Source: Aquabacterium sp. A7-Y (GTDB lineage: Bacteria > Pseudomonadota > Gammaproteobacteria > Burkholderiales > Burkholderiaceae_C). Taken from it: 54,950 bases of DNA. The notes below the pieces were generated by a model that was given only the letters and a program-made list of their open reading frames with translations, did not search any database and was not told the origin of the DNA. Location: the NCBI RefSeq assembly GCF_026153205.1, contig NZ_JAPFBW010000039.1:1-54950 (forward strand), written 5' to 3'. Positions 27,898 through 36,637 of the stretch are shown piece after piece. Numbering within the stretch: the first letter of the stretch is position 1; each line of letters begins with the position of its first letter. The translations under genes were made by a program, and so were the position numbers.

Positions 27898-28947
27898 ATG
27901 GACATCGAGCAACTGAAGGCGAAGATCGCGGCCGCCGAGCCGGTCATGGACCTCCGGCTGTCGGGTCTCGCGCTGGCCGGGCGGGACCTCTCGGCAGCGG
28001 TGTTCATGCGCTGCGACTTCTCGGGCTGCGACCTGTCGGGCGCGTTGTTGCGCGAGGCCTCCCTGGTCGAATGCCATCTCACCGGGGCCACCCTGCGGCA
28101 GGCCAACCTGCACCTCGCCACGCTGCACCAGTGCGACGCCACGGGGGCCGAACTGGGCGGCCTGTACGCACCCGGCGCGTCGTTCACCGAATCGGTGCTG
28201 GCGCGCTCTCACTGGACCGGTGCCGATCTGGAGTTCGCGAATTTCGCGAAATGCGACTTCGCCGATGCCGAGCTGTCGGGGGCCAAGCTGGAGCAGGTGT
28301 CTTTCCTGGAGTGCGGATTCGCCGGCAGCGTTTTGCAGGACACGGTGCTGAACGCCACCGTGTTCTACCGGGCCGACCTGCGCGGTGCGCACTTTGGCAC
28401 GCCGCGCGGCGATCAGGGCGTCTTCGTCGCCTGCCAGCTGGCTGGCCAACGCTGGGCGGGGGCGCAGTGGAGCCGCTCGCAGTTCATGGAGGCGGACCTG
28501 ACGGGCGCCGACCTGAGCGGCGCCCGCCTGGGCAACTGCAATTTCAAGGGGGCGCTGCTCCAGCAGGCCTGCCTGCAGGGCGTCGATGCGCCGCAGACCC
28601 TGTGGCTGGAAGCGCAGCTCGAGGCCTGCGACTTTTCGGATGCGCGCCTGCCGCAGTCGGTCTGGACCGGCGCATACGCCGTCCGCGCCTGCTTCTCGCG
28701 CGCCGTGTTGACCGAATCGGTGCTGCAGCGAGGCCGCTTCGAGGCCTGCCGCTTCGACGGCGCCGACCTGCGCTATGCCGATTTCGCGCATGCCGTGCTG
28801 ACCGGCAGCGAGTTCGACGGCGCCGACCTGTTCCGCGCCGGCCTGCGCGGGGTGCAGGCCGGGCGGACGCGGGGCCTGGACCGGGCCAGGGCTGCGCCCG
28901 ACGATCCTGAAACCGTGAAGGCCGAATCGTGGCTGGCGCCACAGTGA
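27898..28947 (+). CDS. Pentapeptide repeat protein
   Basis: A 349-residue protein made almost entirely of pentapeptide repeats (for example GADLSGARLGNCNFKGALL), predicted to fold as a long beta helix. ATG 27898 is preferred over GTG 27883 because AAGGA lies 7 nt upstream. It follows the DUF2169-pentapeptide fusion by 11 nt. Its partner role in the T6SS module is inferred from gene order only; gyrase-mimic activity of other pentapeptide proteins cannot be assumed. Confidence 0.88.
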   Translation: MDIEQLKAKIAAAEPVMDLRLSGLALAGRDLSAAVFMRCDFSGCDLSGALLREASLVECHLTGATLRQANLHLATLHQCDATGAELGGLYAPGASFTESVLARSHWTGADLEFANFAKCDFADAELSGAKLEQVSFLECGFAGSVLQDTVLNATVFYRADLRGAHFGTPRGDQGVFVACQLAGQRWAGAQWSRSQFMEADLTGADLSGARLGNCNFKGALLQQACLQGVDAPQTLWLEAQLEACDFSDARLPQSVWTGAYAVRACFSRAVLTESVLQRGRFEACRFDGADLRYADFAHAVLTGSEFDGADLFRAGLRGVQAGRTRGLDRARAAPDDPETVKAESWLAPQ

Positions 28948-28979
28948 GCCGGGATGCAAGCCCGGTGGGAGAAACACAG

Positions 28980-29705
28980 ATGAACGAGCCGCAACAGGTG
29001 CCGACGAAACGTCGAGACGGCCCGCCGGCCACGATGCCACCGGAGTCCCAGGGGAGGGCGCCGTCCGGGCTCACGCAGGGCGTGATCCAGCAGGTGGGCG
29101 AGGTCGAGCGGGTCTCCGAGTCGGAGCCGGCGCAGTGCCGCGTGACGGTCTCGACCCCGGCCGGCCTGCGCCAAGCCGGGCTCGCGACCTCCTGCCTGAC
29201 CGTGCCGGCGCCCGGCGACGTCGTGTTGCTCGCCGGCTGGGACGAGCAGCTGTACGTGCTGGCCGTGCTGGCGCGCGGCTCGGCCGAGCCGTTGGTGCTG
29301 CGCACCGAACGCGACACCACCTGGGTGGTGCAGGGCGGTCTTGCGGTGCAGGCGAGCGGGGCCGTCGACCTGGCCAGCGCGGGGCAGCTGCGCCTGGGGG
29401 CGGACCGCCTGAGGCTGGAGGCCGAGCAGGTCGACCTCCTCACCGGGCGGCTGGGCATCGTCAGCCGCGTGGCCCAGTGGGTGGCCGAGGTGCTGGAGAC
29501 CACCGCGACCTCGCTGCGCCAGGTCAGCCGGACCCACACCTTGCAGGCCCAGGGCTACCACCGCCAGGTCGATGAGCTGGAGTCGGCCCGGGTCGGCCAC
29601 GTCGACCTGAGGGCCCGCGAGATGCTCAACATCCAGGCGCAGCACACGGTGATCAAGAGCCGCGAGCTGGTCAAGATCGACGGCAAGCAGATCCAGGTGG
29701 GGTGA
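28980..29705 (+). CDS. DUF3540 protein of the T6SS vgrG module
   Basis: A 241-residue DUF3540 family protein. The middle region resembles a VgrG-like OB/beta-helix (VPAPGDVVLLAGWDEQLYVLAVL), and the C-terminus ends in the family-typical REMLNIQAQHTVIKSRELVKI-like block (shown in part) with KIDGKQIQVG. ATG 28980 has a GGGAGA ribosome binding site; an upstream GTG at 28929 overlaps the previous gene. It probably helps assemble a cargo-loaded spike with the DUF4150 protein encoded 4 nt downstream. Confidence 0.85.
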   Translation: MNEPQQVPTKRRDGPPATMPPESQGRAPSGLTQGVIQQVGEVERVSESEPAQCRVTVSTPAGLRQAGLATSCLTVPAPGDVVLLAGWDEQLYVLAVLARGSAEPLVLRTERDTTWVVQGGLAVQASGAVDLASAGQLRLGADRLRLEAEQVDLLTGRLGIVSRVAQWVAEVLETTATSLRQVSRTHTLQAQGYHRQVDELESARVGHVDLRAREMLNIQAQHTVIKSRELVKIDGKQIQVG

Positions 29706-29709
29706 GACC

Positions 29710-30102
29710 ATGTTCGCCAACACCCAGATGGGTGGCATCGACTTCGCCTTCCCCGACGTGTGCCTGACCCCGATGCCGGTCCCCACGCCGGTGACCTATC
29801 CCAACGTGGCCGCGTCGCCGATGGGCGTCGGCGCCGCCTACCACGTGCTGCTCGGCGGCGCGCCGGCGCACCACCTCGGCACCACCATCCCGATGACCAA
29901 CGGCGACAACGCCGGGGTGGCGCTGGGGGTGGCGTCCGGCATGGTGATGGGGCCGAGCCGCCACCTGACGGCCGCCTTCACCGTGCTGTTCGGCGGCATG
30001 CCGGCCACGCGGCTGACCAGCACGTCGCTGCAGAACAGCACCAACGCGCCCGGCATGCGGGTCGCGCCGAGCCAGGTCAAGGTCTTGCTGTTGGCGCCCT
30101 GA
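29710..30102 (+). CDS. DUF4150 PAAR-like protein
   Basis: A 130-residue DUF4150 domain protein, a PAAR-like tip of the T6SS spike. The hallmark VCLTPMPVPTPVTYPNVA lies at residues 17-34, followed by glycine-rich turns. DUF4150 is often the N-terminal module of large toxins, but here the protein ends after the domain and no toxin follows. It is the last gene of the vgrG module. Confidence 0.88.
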   Translation: MFANTQMGGIDFAFPDVCLTPMPVPTPVTYPNVAASPMGVGAAYHVLLGGAPAHHLGTTIPMTNGDNAGVALGVASGMVMGPSRHLTAAFTVLFGGMPATRLTSTSLQNSTNAPGMRVAPSQVKVLLLAP

Positions 30103-30233
30103 GAGACTGCACGGCAGAGAGCGTGGCCCGGTGGGCGGGCTGAGAGGCCGGGAAGGAAAGGTAGGCCGGTGCTGGGCCGATCAAGTGAGTCAGGGGCATA
30201 GGGCCCTCTTCCTGGTCGCGGAAACAATTGCAG

Positions 30234-30263
30234 TTGACAGCGCGAACGCCCGGGCGCCATACA
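30234..30263 (+). promoter_or_regulatory. Sigma70-type promoter of the two-component operon
   Basis: A perfect -35 TTGACA (30234-30239) is followed after 18 nt by CATACA (30258-30263), a 3/6 match to TATAAT. It lies 34 nt before the start codon of the response regulator gene. Confidence 0.5.
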
Positions 30264-30296
30264 GGCTGCGAGTGAAGCTCCCCGACACGCCCGCCC

Positions 30297-31028
30297 ATGG
30301 CCGATACCGCAGCCACCTTCGACAGGCTCCAGCACGCCACGCCCCTCATTCTCGTCGCCGAGGACGAGGCCGAGATCGCCGACATCCTCGCCGCCTACCT
30401 CCAGCGCGACGGGTTCCGCACGGTACTGGCGCCGGACGGGGTGCGTGCCCTCGAGCTTCACATGTCGCTCAAGCCCGACCTCGTCGTCCTCGACATCAAG
30501 ATGCCCCGGCTGGACGGCTGGGGCGTGCTGACAGAGTTGCGGCGACGCGGCGACACGCCGGTCATCGTGCTGACCGCGCGCGACCAGGACATCGACAAGC
30601 TGCTGGGCCTGCGCATGGGGGCGGACGATTACGTCATCAAGCCCTTCAACTGCGCTGAAGCGGTGGCCCGGGTGCACGCGGTGCTGCGCCGCTCGCTGCC
30701 CCCGGGCGCAAGGGGATCGCGCCTGCGCGCCGGCGCCTTCGAGATCGACATCGAGAGCCATGAGGCGACGGCACGGGTCGGCGCCATGCTCCATCCACTC
30801 GAGCTGACCTTGACGGAGTTCCGCCTGCTCACCCACCTGGCCCGGTCCCCCAAGCGCGTGTTCAGCCGGGAGGAACTGCTGCTCACCTGCCTGCCCGAGG
30901 GCAGCGCGCTGGAGCGCACCGTCGACAGCCACCTGAGCAAGCTTCGCAAGAAGCTCGAGCGGCTCGGCATCGAAGGGGTGCCGCTGAGCGTCCGGGGCGT
31001 GGGCTACCGACTTGACAGCGAGCGATGA
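30297..31028 (+). CDS. OmpR-family response regulator
   Basis: A 243-residue cytoplasmic regulator with receiver domain (16-130) and OmpR-type winged helix (about 145-240). Acidic residues E22/D23, phospho-acceptor D66 (VVLDIKMPRLDGW), T94-type switch (VIVLTARDQD) and the conserved Lys in DDYVIKPF are intact. The C-terminus ends with the usual VRGVGYRL. It resembles BaeR. The start has no clear ribosome binding site. Its stop overlaps the histidine kinase start (ATGA). Confidence 0.93.
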   Translation: MADTAATFDRLQHATPLILVAEDEAEIADILAAYLQRDGFRTVLAPDGVRALELHMSLKPDLVVLDIKMPRLDGWGVLTELRRRGDTPVIVLTARDQDIDKLLGLRMGADDYVIKPFNCAEAVARVHAVLRRSLPPGARGSRLRAGAFEIDIESHEATARVGAMLHPLELTLTEFRLLTHLARSPKRVFSREELLLTCLPEGSALERTVDSHLSKLRKKLERLGIEGVPLSVRGVGYRLDSER

Positions 31029-32083
31029 GAACATCGGCCGGGCTGCGGCGGCAGATCGTGCTGTGGATGGGCCTGCTGTCGGTGGCGGTGGCCGTGTTCT
31101 CGCTTCTGGGCTTCTACGCCTTTTATGTCGTTGCGCTCAAGCGCTGGCCGGGCATCATCTCCGAAGGCGTCACGCCCTCGGGCGCCGAGCTGGGCTGGAT
31201 GGTCGGCACCACCCTGGCGGCCCTGGTGCTGACGGTGGTGGTGGCGGTGAAGCTGTCGCGACGTATCCTCGCGCCGCTCAACGCCGTGGCGCAGAGCCTG
31301 CGGCAGGTCGCAAAGGGCAATCTGGCGGCGCGCGCGCGCCACGACAACCGTGCCGTCGGGGAAGCCGCCCAACTGGTGCATGACTTCAATGCCATGGCGG
31401 AAAGGCTGGACCACATGGCACGTGAACGCACGCTCTGGCATGCCGCGATCGCCCATGAGCTGCGCACTCCCGTCACGGTGCTCAGCGGCCGGCTGCAGGG
31501 CTTGAGCGACGGTGTCTTCGAGGCCGGCGAAGCGCAGTTCCGCAGCCTGCTGACGCAGGTCGAAGGGCTGGGCCGGCTGATCGAGGACCTCCGTGTGCTG
31601 GGCCTCGAGGAAAGCGGCCACCTGCGGCTGCAGCTGGAGGAGACCGACCTAGCGTCCGAAGTGGCCAGCGTGGTGCAGGCCTTCGAGCCCCGCCTGCGGG
31701 CCGCCGGCTTCGTGCTCGCACTCGACCTTGATGAACCCGCTGTCGCCGTGTGCGACCCCGTTCGCATCCGGCAAGCTCTGCTGGCACTGCTTGAGAATGC
31801 CCTGCACCACGCGGTGCCCGGGCTCCTGCGCATCTGTGCCGGGGTTGACGGCGGCGTGTGCCGGCTGCGGGTGGAAGATGCCGGCCCGGGCATCGATCCG
31901 GCACTCTCGTCCCGGGTGTTCGACGCTTTTCAGCGAGGCGAGCCGACCAAACCGTCAGGTCGCGGCGGGAGCGGCCTGGGCCTCGCCGTCGTGCGTGCCA
32001 TTGCCCAGGCACACGCGGGGCAGGCAAGCTGCCGTCCTTCCAGCACCGGCGGAACGGTCTTCGAGGTGGCCTGGCAGGGCTAG
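31025..32083 (+). CDS. Sensor histidine kinase, BaeS-like
   Basis: A 352-residue inner-membrane kinase. Two transmembrane helices (about 11-36 and 57-77) flank a very short periplasmic loop of about 20 residues, so sensing probably occurs in or near the membrane. HAMP linker (about 78-130), phospho-acceptor H144 in AIAHELRTP, and the ATPase boxes N (LLENALHHA), G1 (VEDAGPGID) and G2 (GRGGSGLGLAVV) are all present. It partners the regulator encoded just upstream. The signal is unknown. Confidence 0.93.
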   Translation: MRTSAGLRRQIVLWMGLLSVAVAVFSLLGFYAFYVVALKRWPGIISEGVTPSGAELGWMVGTTLAALVLTVVVAVKLSRRILAPLNAVAQSLRQVAKGNLAARARHDNRAVGEAAQLVHDFNAMAERLDHMARERTLWHAAIAHELRTPVTVLSGRLQGLSDGVFEAGEAQFRSLLTQVEGLGRLIEDLRVLGLEESGHLRLQLEETDLASEVASVVQAFEPRLRAAGFVLALDLDEPAVAVCDPVRIRQALLALLENALHHAVPGLLRICAGVDGGVCRLRVEDAGPGIDPALSSRVFDAFQRGEPTKPSGRGGSGLGLAVVRAIAQAHAGQASCRPSSTGGTVFEVAWQG

Positions 32084-32307
32084 GGCCAGGCAGACGGAAA
32101 CCGCACCGGGAGGCGTGTTCCGGCCTCGAAGCCGGCTCCATCGGATCTCCACACCGTCTGCACACCAGCACCATCTTTCCTTCGCACACTGCGTCGCACT
32201 GCCGGCCGATGCAAGCCGCCCGCCTGGGGCCGACGCACCCGGCAACGGCCCTGTGCCACGTGTCAGGACCGTTCCGGCAGCTCCTCCACAGCACTGCAGG
32301 AAACGAC

Positions 32308-33585
32308 ATGACTGAGACTGCACGCCGACTCGGCAACGTGACCCCAAGCCACGCATCGTGGGCACGCCCGCTGCGCATGGCCCTGTTACTGGGCGCCCTC
32401 GGCGGCGCCCTTTCCGCCTGCGGCGGAGGGGAGGAGGAGCTCTACGGCTTCCCGCATGACCATGAGCCGATAGCTACCGTGCGCCAGCTGTACGACGGGG
32501 CGTTGACACCCGAGCTGGCCGTATCGACCTACCGAAACACCCACCGCCTTTTCGCCACCCGCCGCATCGAGCCCGCCCGCAAGCCCGTCCCCCTGCCTCC
32601 GTCGCCCAAGCCGTTGAAGGACGTCACCTTCGCCTGGCAAGGGCAGACCTATCACCTCGGCGACTACCTCACGCAGAACCGGGTCGCCGGGCTGCTGATC
32701 CTCAAGGACGGCAAGGTCGCCCACGAAACCTATCGATTCGGCAACACCCGGCGTACGCGGTGGATGTCGATGTCGATGGCCAAGTCGGTCACGTCCACGC
32801 TGATCGGCGCGGCGGTGCGCGACGGCTACATCAGCAGCCTCGACGACCCGGTGACCAAGTACGTGCCCCGCCTGGCCGGCAGCGGCTACGAAACCGCGAC
32901 GGTCCGTGACGTGATCAGCATGACCTCCGGTGTCCAGTGGAGCGAGCTCTACACCGACCCGACCTCGGACCGCCGCCGGCTGCTCGAGGCCCAGATCGCG
33001 CAGACGCCGGGCGCGATGCTCGAGGTCCTGCGGTCCGTGCCGCGGGTCGCGCCGCACGGTTCGGTCTTCAACTACAGCACCGGAGAAACGCAGGTCGCCG
33101 GCGAGGTGCTGATCGGCGCCGTGCAGAGACCTGCAGCGACCTACCTGTCGGAGAAGATCTGGAGGAAATTCGGCATGGAGCACCGGGCCCGCTGGTGGCT
33201 CGATGCGCCGCACGGCCACGAGATCGGGGGGAGCGGCATCAGTGCCACGCTGCGCGACTATGCGCGCTTCGGCCTGTTCATCATGAACGACGGCGTGGCC
33301 GGTGGTGAGCCGGTGCTCCCGAGCGGCTGGGTCACCGAGGCCGGCTCCCCGCTGCGGTTGAGCACCGGCGAGACGCTGGACTTTTACGGCTACGCCTGGT
33401 GGATCGACACCCAGACGGCGCCGGGGGCCCAGTTTTTCGCCGGGGGCATCTTCGGTCAGTACATCTACATCGACCGGCCCGAGAAGGTGGTGATCGCGGT
33501 CAACAGCGCCTGGCTCCAGCCCACCGGCCAGGACCAGCTCGACTTCGCCTTCTTCAAAGCCGTGGTGGACGCGTTGCGACAATAG
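32308..33585 (+). CDS. Lipoprotein serine hydrolase, class C beta-lactamase fold
   Basis: A 425-residue enzyme with a lipoprotein signal (lipobox LSAC, Cys 38), so it should sit in the periplasmic face of a membrane. The nucleophile motif is S156-M-A-K159, and Y256 in FNYSTGE is the likely general base. The GGIFGQ segment replaces the KTG box, as in 6-aminohexanoate-dimer hydrolase and EstB-type esterases. A true beta-lactamase is therefore less likely than an amidase or esterase. It lies 224 nt after the kinase gene in the same direction. Confidence 0.85.
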   Translation: MTETARRLGNVTPSHASWARPLRMALLLGALGGALSACGGGEEELYGFPHDHEPIATVRQLYDGALTPELAVSTYRNTHRLFATRRIEPARKPVPLPPSPKPLKDVTFAWQGQTYHLGDYLTQNRVAGLLILKDGKVAHETYRFGNTRRTRWMSMSMAKSVTSTLIGAAVRDGYISSLDDPVTKYVPRLAGSGYETATVRDVISMTSGVQWSELYTDPTSDRRRLLEAQIAQTPGAMLEVLRSVPRVAPHGSVFNYSTGETQVAGEVLIGAVQRPAATYLSEKIWRKFGMEHRARWWLDAPHGHEIGGSGISATLRDYARFGLFIMNDGVAGGEPVLPSGWVTEAGSPLRLSTGETLDFYGYAWWIDTQTAPGAQFFAGGIFGQYIYIDRPEKVVIAVNSAWLQPTGQDQLDFAFFKAVVDALRQ

Positions 33586-34203
33586 CGCGTGCGAACTCGG
33601 TGCCAGGGTGTCACCGACGATCCGGCTGGGCAGGTCGCTCGCAAAGTGGTGGTTTTGCCGCAGATGCGGGCTCAGAAAAAGGTGAAGTTGAACCTATCGC
33701 TGCGCGGAACCTGGCGCTTAGCCGGGACCCTCGTGGCCCGTGTAAAGCCGGGTTCCATTCAATAACAATAGCGTCTGGTCGCGTTTACCTACTGTCGCAC
33801 TTTCCCGCTTCCGCCTTTGCCAACATGGCGATGCGATTGCGCACCAGGGTGACAGGTATGTGCACACCGGTGAGCGAAGCGGTGGCTGTATCACAGTCGA
33901 TCCAGCGGGTGGGGCCCAACTCGACAAGGAGCGGCAGCAAACCCAAAAGAACGCTAACTGCCTGGCCGACTATCTCAAATCCCAGGTGAAGCAGGGCGAC
34001 TGCCGTCCGCTGCGGCTATACGGCGTGAAGAACTGACTCCCGAGTCCCGGTTGCCCCGTCCCAGGGACCGCTGCTTGCAAATGATGTGAGCCGGCGCCGC
34101 TGGCGATGCCGTCCGTTCAAGAGGACATGCCGGAACGCATACGGAGTCTCGGCGACGCTCAGGCGACACACAGGCTAGAGAGGACGGCCCGCCCGGCAGG
34201 AAG
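33586..34203. other. Intergenic region between the serine hydrolase and the phn block
   Basis: Apart from the ORF fragment at 33746-34036, nothing recognisable is seen. There is no terminator with a clear T-tract after the hydrolase, and base composition is lower in GC around 33740-34000 than in neighbouring genes. This marks the right boundary of the T6SS/signalling insert between the two phosphonate blocks. Confidence 0.5.
33746..34036 (+). pseudogene. ORF fragment without start codon
   Basis: A frame open from 33746 to TGA at 34034-34036 has codon use like a real gene, most clearly from 33825 on. It translates to segments such as GDAIAHQGDRYVHTGERSGG, DKERQQTQKNANCLADYLKS and QGDCRPLRLYGVKN. 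No ATG is present in frame; the only usual start is GTG at 33860 (58 residues). I see a C-terminal gene remnant rather than an intact gene, and cannot name the family. Confidence 0.4.
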
Positions 34204-34788
34204 TCACGAGCGGGTTGTGCAAGAGCCTTGGCCCGGATCTTCCGTGGAGGCGCCAAGCCCCACCTCCGCCAACAGGGCCAGGTAGTAGCGCAGCGAGGGT
34301 GTCCTGCGCCCCGGCAGCTTGGCCGCGTCGTCCCAACGCCGCAGCTGCAAGGCGTCCTCGGCGAAGGGCAGCTGCCGGAAGGCCGCGCAGTCGGCCGCGG
34401 ACATCGGCCCGCCCTGCAGTGTGAGGGAGTGGACCGATGCCGGCGACAGCGTCGCCGCATAGGCCGCATCCATGGCGACCAGGCAGCGCTTGGCGGCCAC
34501 GTGCAGACGGATCGGCTCGACGACGGCAGGTGGGAAGGCGGTCGCCAGGAAGGGCACCGCGCGCTGTTCGTGGCCGTCGTCCACCGCATCCGGCAAGGCT
34601 GCGGCGAAGTGGCCGATGTCGTGCAGCAGTGCGGCAGCCACCAGCGCGGCCGGGGCCCGGGCGCACTCGGCGAGCTGCGCACATTGCAGGGCATGCTGCA
34701 GCGCGGTCACCGCTTCGTGGCGGGCGCCGTCGTAGAACACGTCGCCGTGCTCCGCGAACAGCGCCTCGATGCGGTCGAGCGCGTGCAT
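34204..34788 (-). CDS. PhnZ-like HD-domain oxygenase of a phosphonate operon
   Basis: A 194-residue HD-domain protein of the phosphonate-operon type (TIGR03276-like). Relative to PhnZ, a mixed-valent di-iron oxygenase that cleaves the C-P bond of 1-hydroxy-2-aminoethylphosphonate, the expected iron ligands are present: H32 (LQHALQCA), H56-D57 (LLHDIGH), H73, H96 and D153/154 (RRWDDAAK). The glutamate that sits 7 residues before the first His in PhnZ is present as E25. The Tyr three residues before it is Ala, with a Tyr at 19 instead. Its ATG overlaps the phnE stop (TGATG). Confidence 0.85.
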   Translation of the reverse strand: MHALDRIEALFAEHGDVFYDGARHEAVTALQHALQCAQLAECARAPAALVAAALLHDIGHFAAALPDAVDDGHEQRAVPFLATAFPPAVVEPIRLHVAAKRCLVAMDAAYAATLSPASVHSLTLQGGPMSAADCAAFRQLPFAEDALQLRRWDDAAKLPGRRTPSLRYYLALLAEVGLGASTEDPGQGSCTTRS

Positions 34789-35579
34789 CACACCAGCCGC
34801 TTGCGCAGCTGCGCCGACAACAGATCGATCACCGAGACCGTCACGATCAGCATCAGCAGCACCGCGGCCGTCTGGGCGTACTGGAAGCCGCGGATGACCT
34901 CCCACAACACCATGCCGATGCCACCCGCGCCCACCATGCCGACCACCGAGGCCGAGCGCACGTTGGCCTCGAAGCGGTACAGCGCGAACGAGATCCACAG
35001 CGGCATCACCTGTGGCAGCACGCCGTAGACGATCTCCTCCAGCGGGTGCGCGCCGGTCGCCCGGATGCCCTCCACCGGCTGCGGGTCGATGGCCTCCACC
35101 GCTTCCGAGAACAGCTTGGCGAGGGTGCCGGTGGTGTGCACCCACAGGGCCAGCACGCCGGCGAACGGACCGAGCCCCACCGCGACGACGAAGAGCAGCG
35201 CGAACACCATCTCGTTGATCGAACGGAAGGCGTCGAGCAGGCGCCGCACCGGCTGGTGGATCCACCACGGCGTCAGGTTGCCGGCCGCCAGCAGCGAGAG
35301 CGGCACCGAGCAGACGATCGCGAGCGCGGTGCCCCAGACGGCGATCTGCAAGGTGACCACCAGTTCGGCGAGGCAGTGGCGCCAGTCGCTGAAGTCGGGC
35401 GGCAGGAAGCCCTTCAGGTACTCGCCCATGTTGCCGGCATCGCTGAACAGGTCGAGCGGGCGCATGTCGGCGCCCTGCCAGGATCCAGCCAGCAGCGACA
35501 GCAGCAGGCCCCACAGGAGCAGCTGCCCCCATGAGGCGCGCGGCGGCTGCGCCGCCGCTTCGACAGCCAGGGTGGTCAT
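34788..35579 (-). CDS. phnE: Phosphonate ABC transporter permease PhnE
   Basis: A 263-residue inner-membrane permease with about six helices. The cytoplasmic EAA-type loop is seen as [21 protein letters not shown], and the C-terminus has the usual [19 protein letters not shown]. It works with PhnC and PhnD to import phosphonates, and perhaps phosphite or phosphate esters. It lies 37 nt after phnD and overlaps the HD oxygenase gene by one base. Confidence 0.94.
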   Translation of the reverse strand: MTTLAVEAAAQPPRASWGQLLLWGLLLSLLAGSWQGADMRPLDLFSDAGNMGEYLKGFLPPDFSDWRHCLAELVVTLQIAVWGTALAIVCSVPLSLLAAGNLTPWWIHQPVRRLLDAFRSINEMVFALLFVVAVGLGPFAGVLALWVHTTGTLAKLFSEAVEAIDPQPVEGIRATGAHPLEEIVYGVLPQVMPLWISFALYRFEANVRSASVVGMVGAGGIGMVLWEVIRGFQYAQTAAVLLMLIVTVSVIDLLSAQLRKRLV

Positions 35580-35616
35580 CGGGTCTCCTCCGGGCGGCGC
35601 CCTGCGTTTTTCTTTC

Positions 35617-36588
35617 TCACTTCGCCTTGGCCAGCTCGGCCAGGCGGGTGTCGATGTCCTTCAGCTTGCGGGCCTTGTCCTCGGCGCCCAGCGCTGCGTC
35701 GGCCTCGACCTTGCCGCGCTCGCGGGCCAGCTCCAGCTGGCGGATCGGCAGCAGCTGCAGGTTGTCGGACGCCACGAAGCCCGACAGCGTCAGCTTCGCC
35801 AGGTTGGCCTTCTCGCGCGCGTCGCGGCCATAGGTCTGGAAAAACTCGCGCAGGCGCTTTTTCGTGGCCTCGTCGAGGTCCTTGCGCCAGACCAGAGGGT
35901 CGCTGGCGATCAGCGGCGAGCGCCACACCTCGCGCAGCTCGGCGGCCTTCTCGGGCATCTTGATCTTCATGCGCTCGACCCCGTCGCTGGCGACCGTCGC
36001 CACGTCGACCTGCTTGCCGGCGACCGCCAGGATGTTGGTCTCGTGGTTGCTGCGCACCGAGCGCTTGAAGTCGCGTGCCGGGTCGACCTTGTGGGCGCCG
36101 AAGGCGTAGTAGCCGGGCACCAGCGAACCGCTGGTGGAGTTGACGTCGCCGAAGCCGAGCGACAGGTTCTGGCGGTTGCGGATCACATCGTCCAGCGTCT
36201 TCAGCGGGCTGTCCTTGTGGACGATCATCAGGCTCCAGTAGCCCTGCGTGCCGTCGACGTTGACAACACGCGCGAACACCTCGCCGCCGGCCCGGTCCAC
36301 GGCCTCCATCGCCGACTTGTTGCCCATCCAGGCGAGCTGGATCTTGTTGAAGCGCATCGCCTCGATCACGCCGGCGTAGTCGGGGGCGAAGAAGGTGTTG
36401 ACCTTCAGGCCGGTGGCCTTCTGCAGGTCGTCAATCAGGGGCTGCCAGGCGGCCTTCAGGTTGTTCGACGACTCGGTCGAGATGAAACCGAAGTTGATTT
36501 CGCGGGTCTCGGCGGCGGCGGGCGAGGTCAGGCCGAACAGGGTGGCGCTCACGGCGATCAGCGCGGCGATATGGGTGCGACGGTTCAT
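35617..36588 (-). CDS. phnD: Phosphonate-binding periplasmic protein PhnD
   Basis: A 323-residue substrate-binding protein with a Sec signal peptide (1-26, ending TSPAAA). The mature part starts [18 protein letters not shown], and [15 protein letters not shown] and [12 protein letters not shown] are recognisable PhnD segments. ATG 36588 is preferred to an upstream in-frame ATG at 36621 because it gives a canonical signal peptide. It lies 49 nt after phnC. Confidence 0.94.
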   Translation of the reverse strand: MNRRTHIAALIAVSATLFGLTSPAAAETREINFGFISTESSNNLKAAWQPLIDDLQKATGLKVNTFFAPDYAGVIEAMRFNKIQLAWMGNKSAMEAVDRAGGEVFARVVNVDGTQGYWSLMIVHKDSPLKTLDDVIRNRQNLSLGFGDVNSTSGSLVPGYYAFGAHKVDPARDFKRSVRSNHETNILAVAGKQVDVATVASDGVERMKIKMPEKAAELREVWRSPLIASDPLVWRKDLDEATKKRLREFFQTYGRDAREKANLAKLTLSGFVASDNLQLLPIRQLELARERGKVEADAALGAEDKARKLKDIDTRLAELAKAK

Positions 36589-36637
36589 GGAGGAGGGCTC
36601 CTGGGGAAAGATGGGGAACATTGAGGGCGAGCGCCGT

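Noticed and set aside
32308..33585. Class C beta-lactamase (antibiotic resistance gene)
   Set aside because: SxxK is present, but the KTG box is replaced by GG-GQ and the protein is a lipoprotein; it fits amidase/esterase relatives better.
33664..33765. 33-codon ORF starting at ATG 33664
   Set aside because: Very short, no ribosome binding site and no family resemblance; likely chance.
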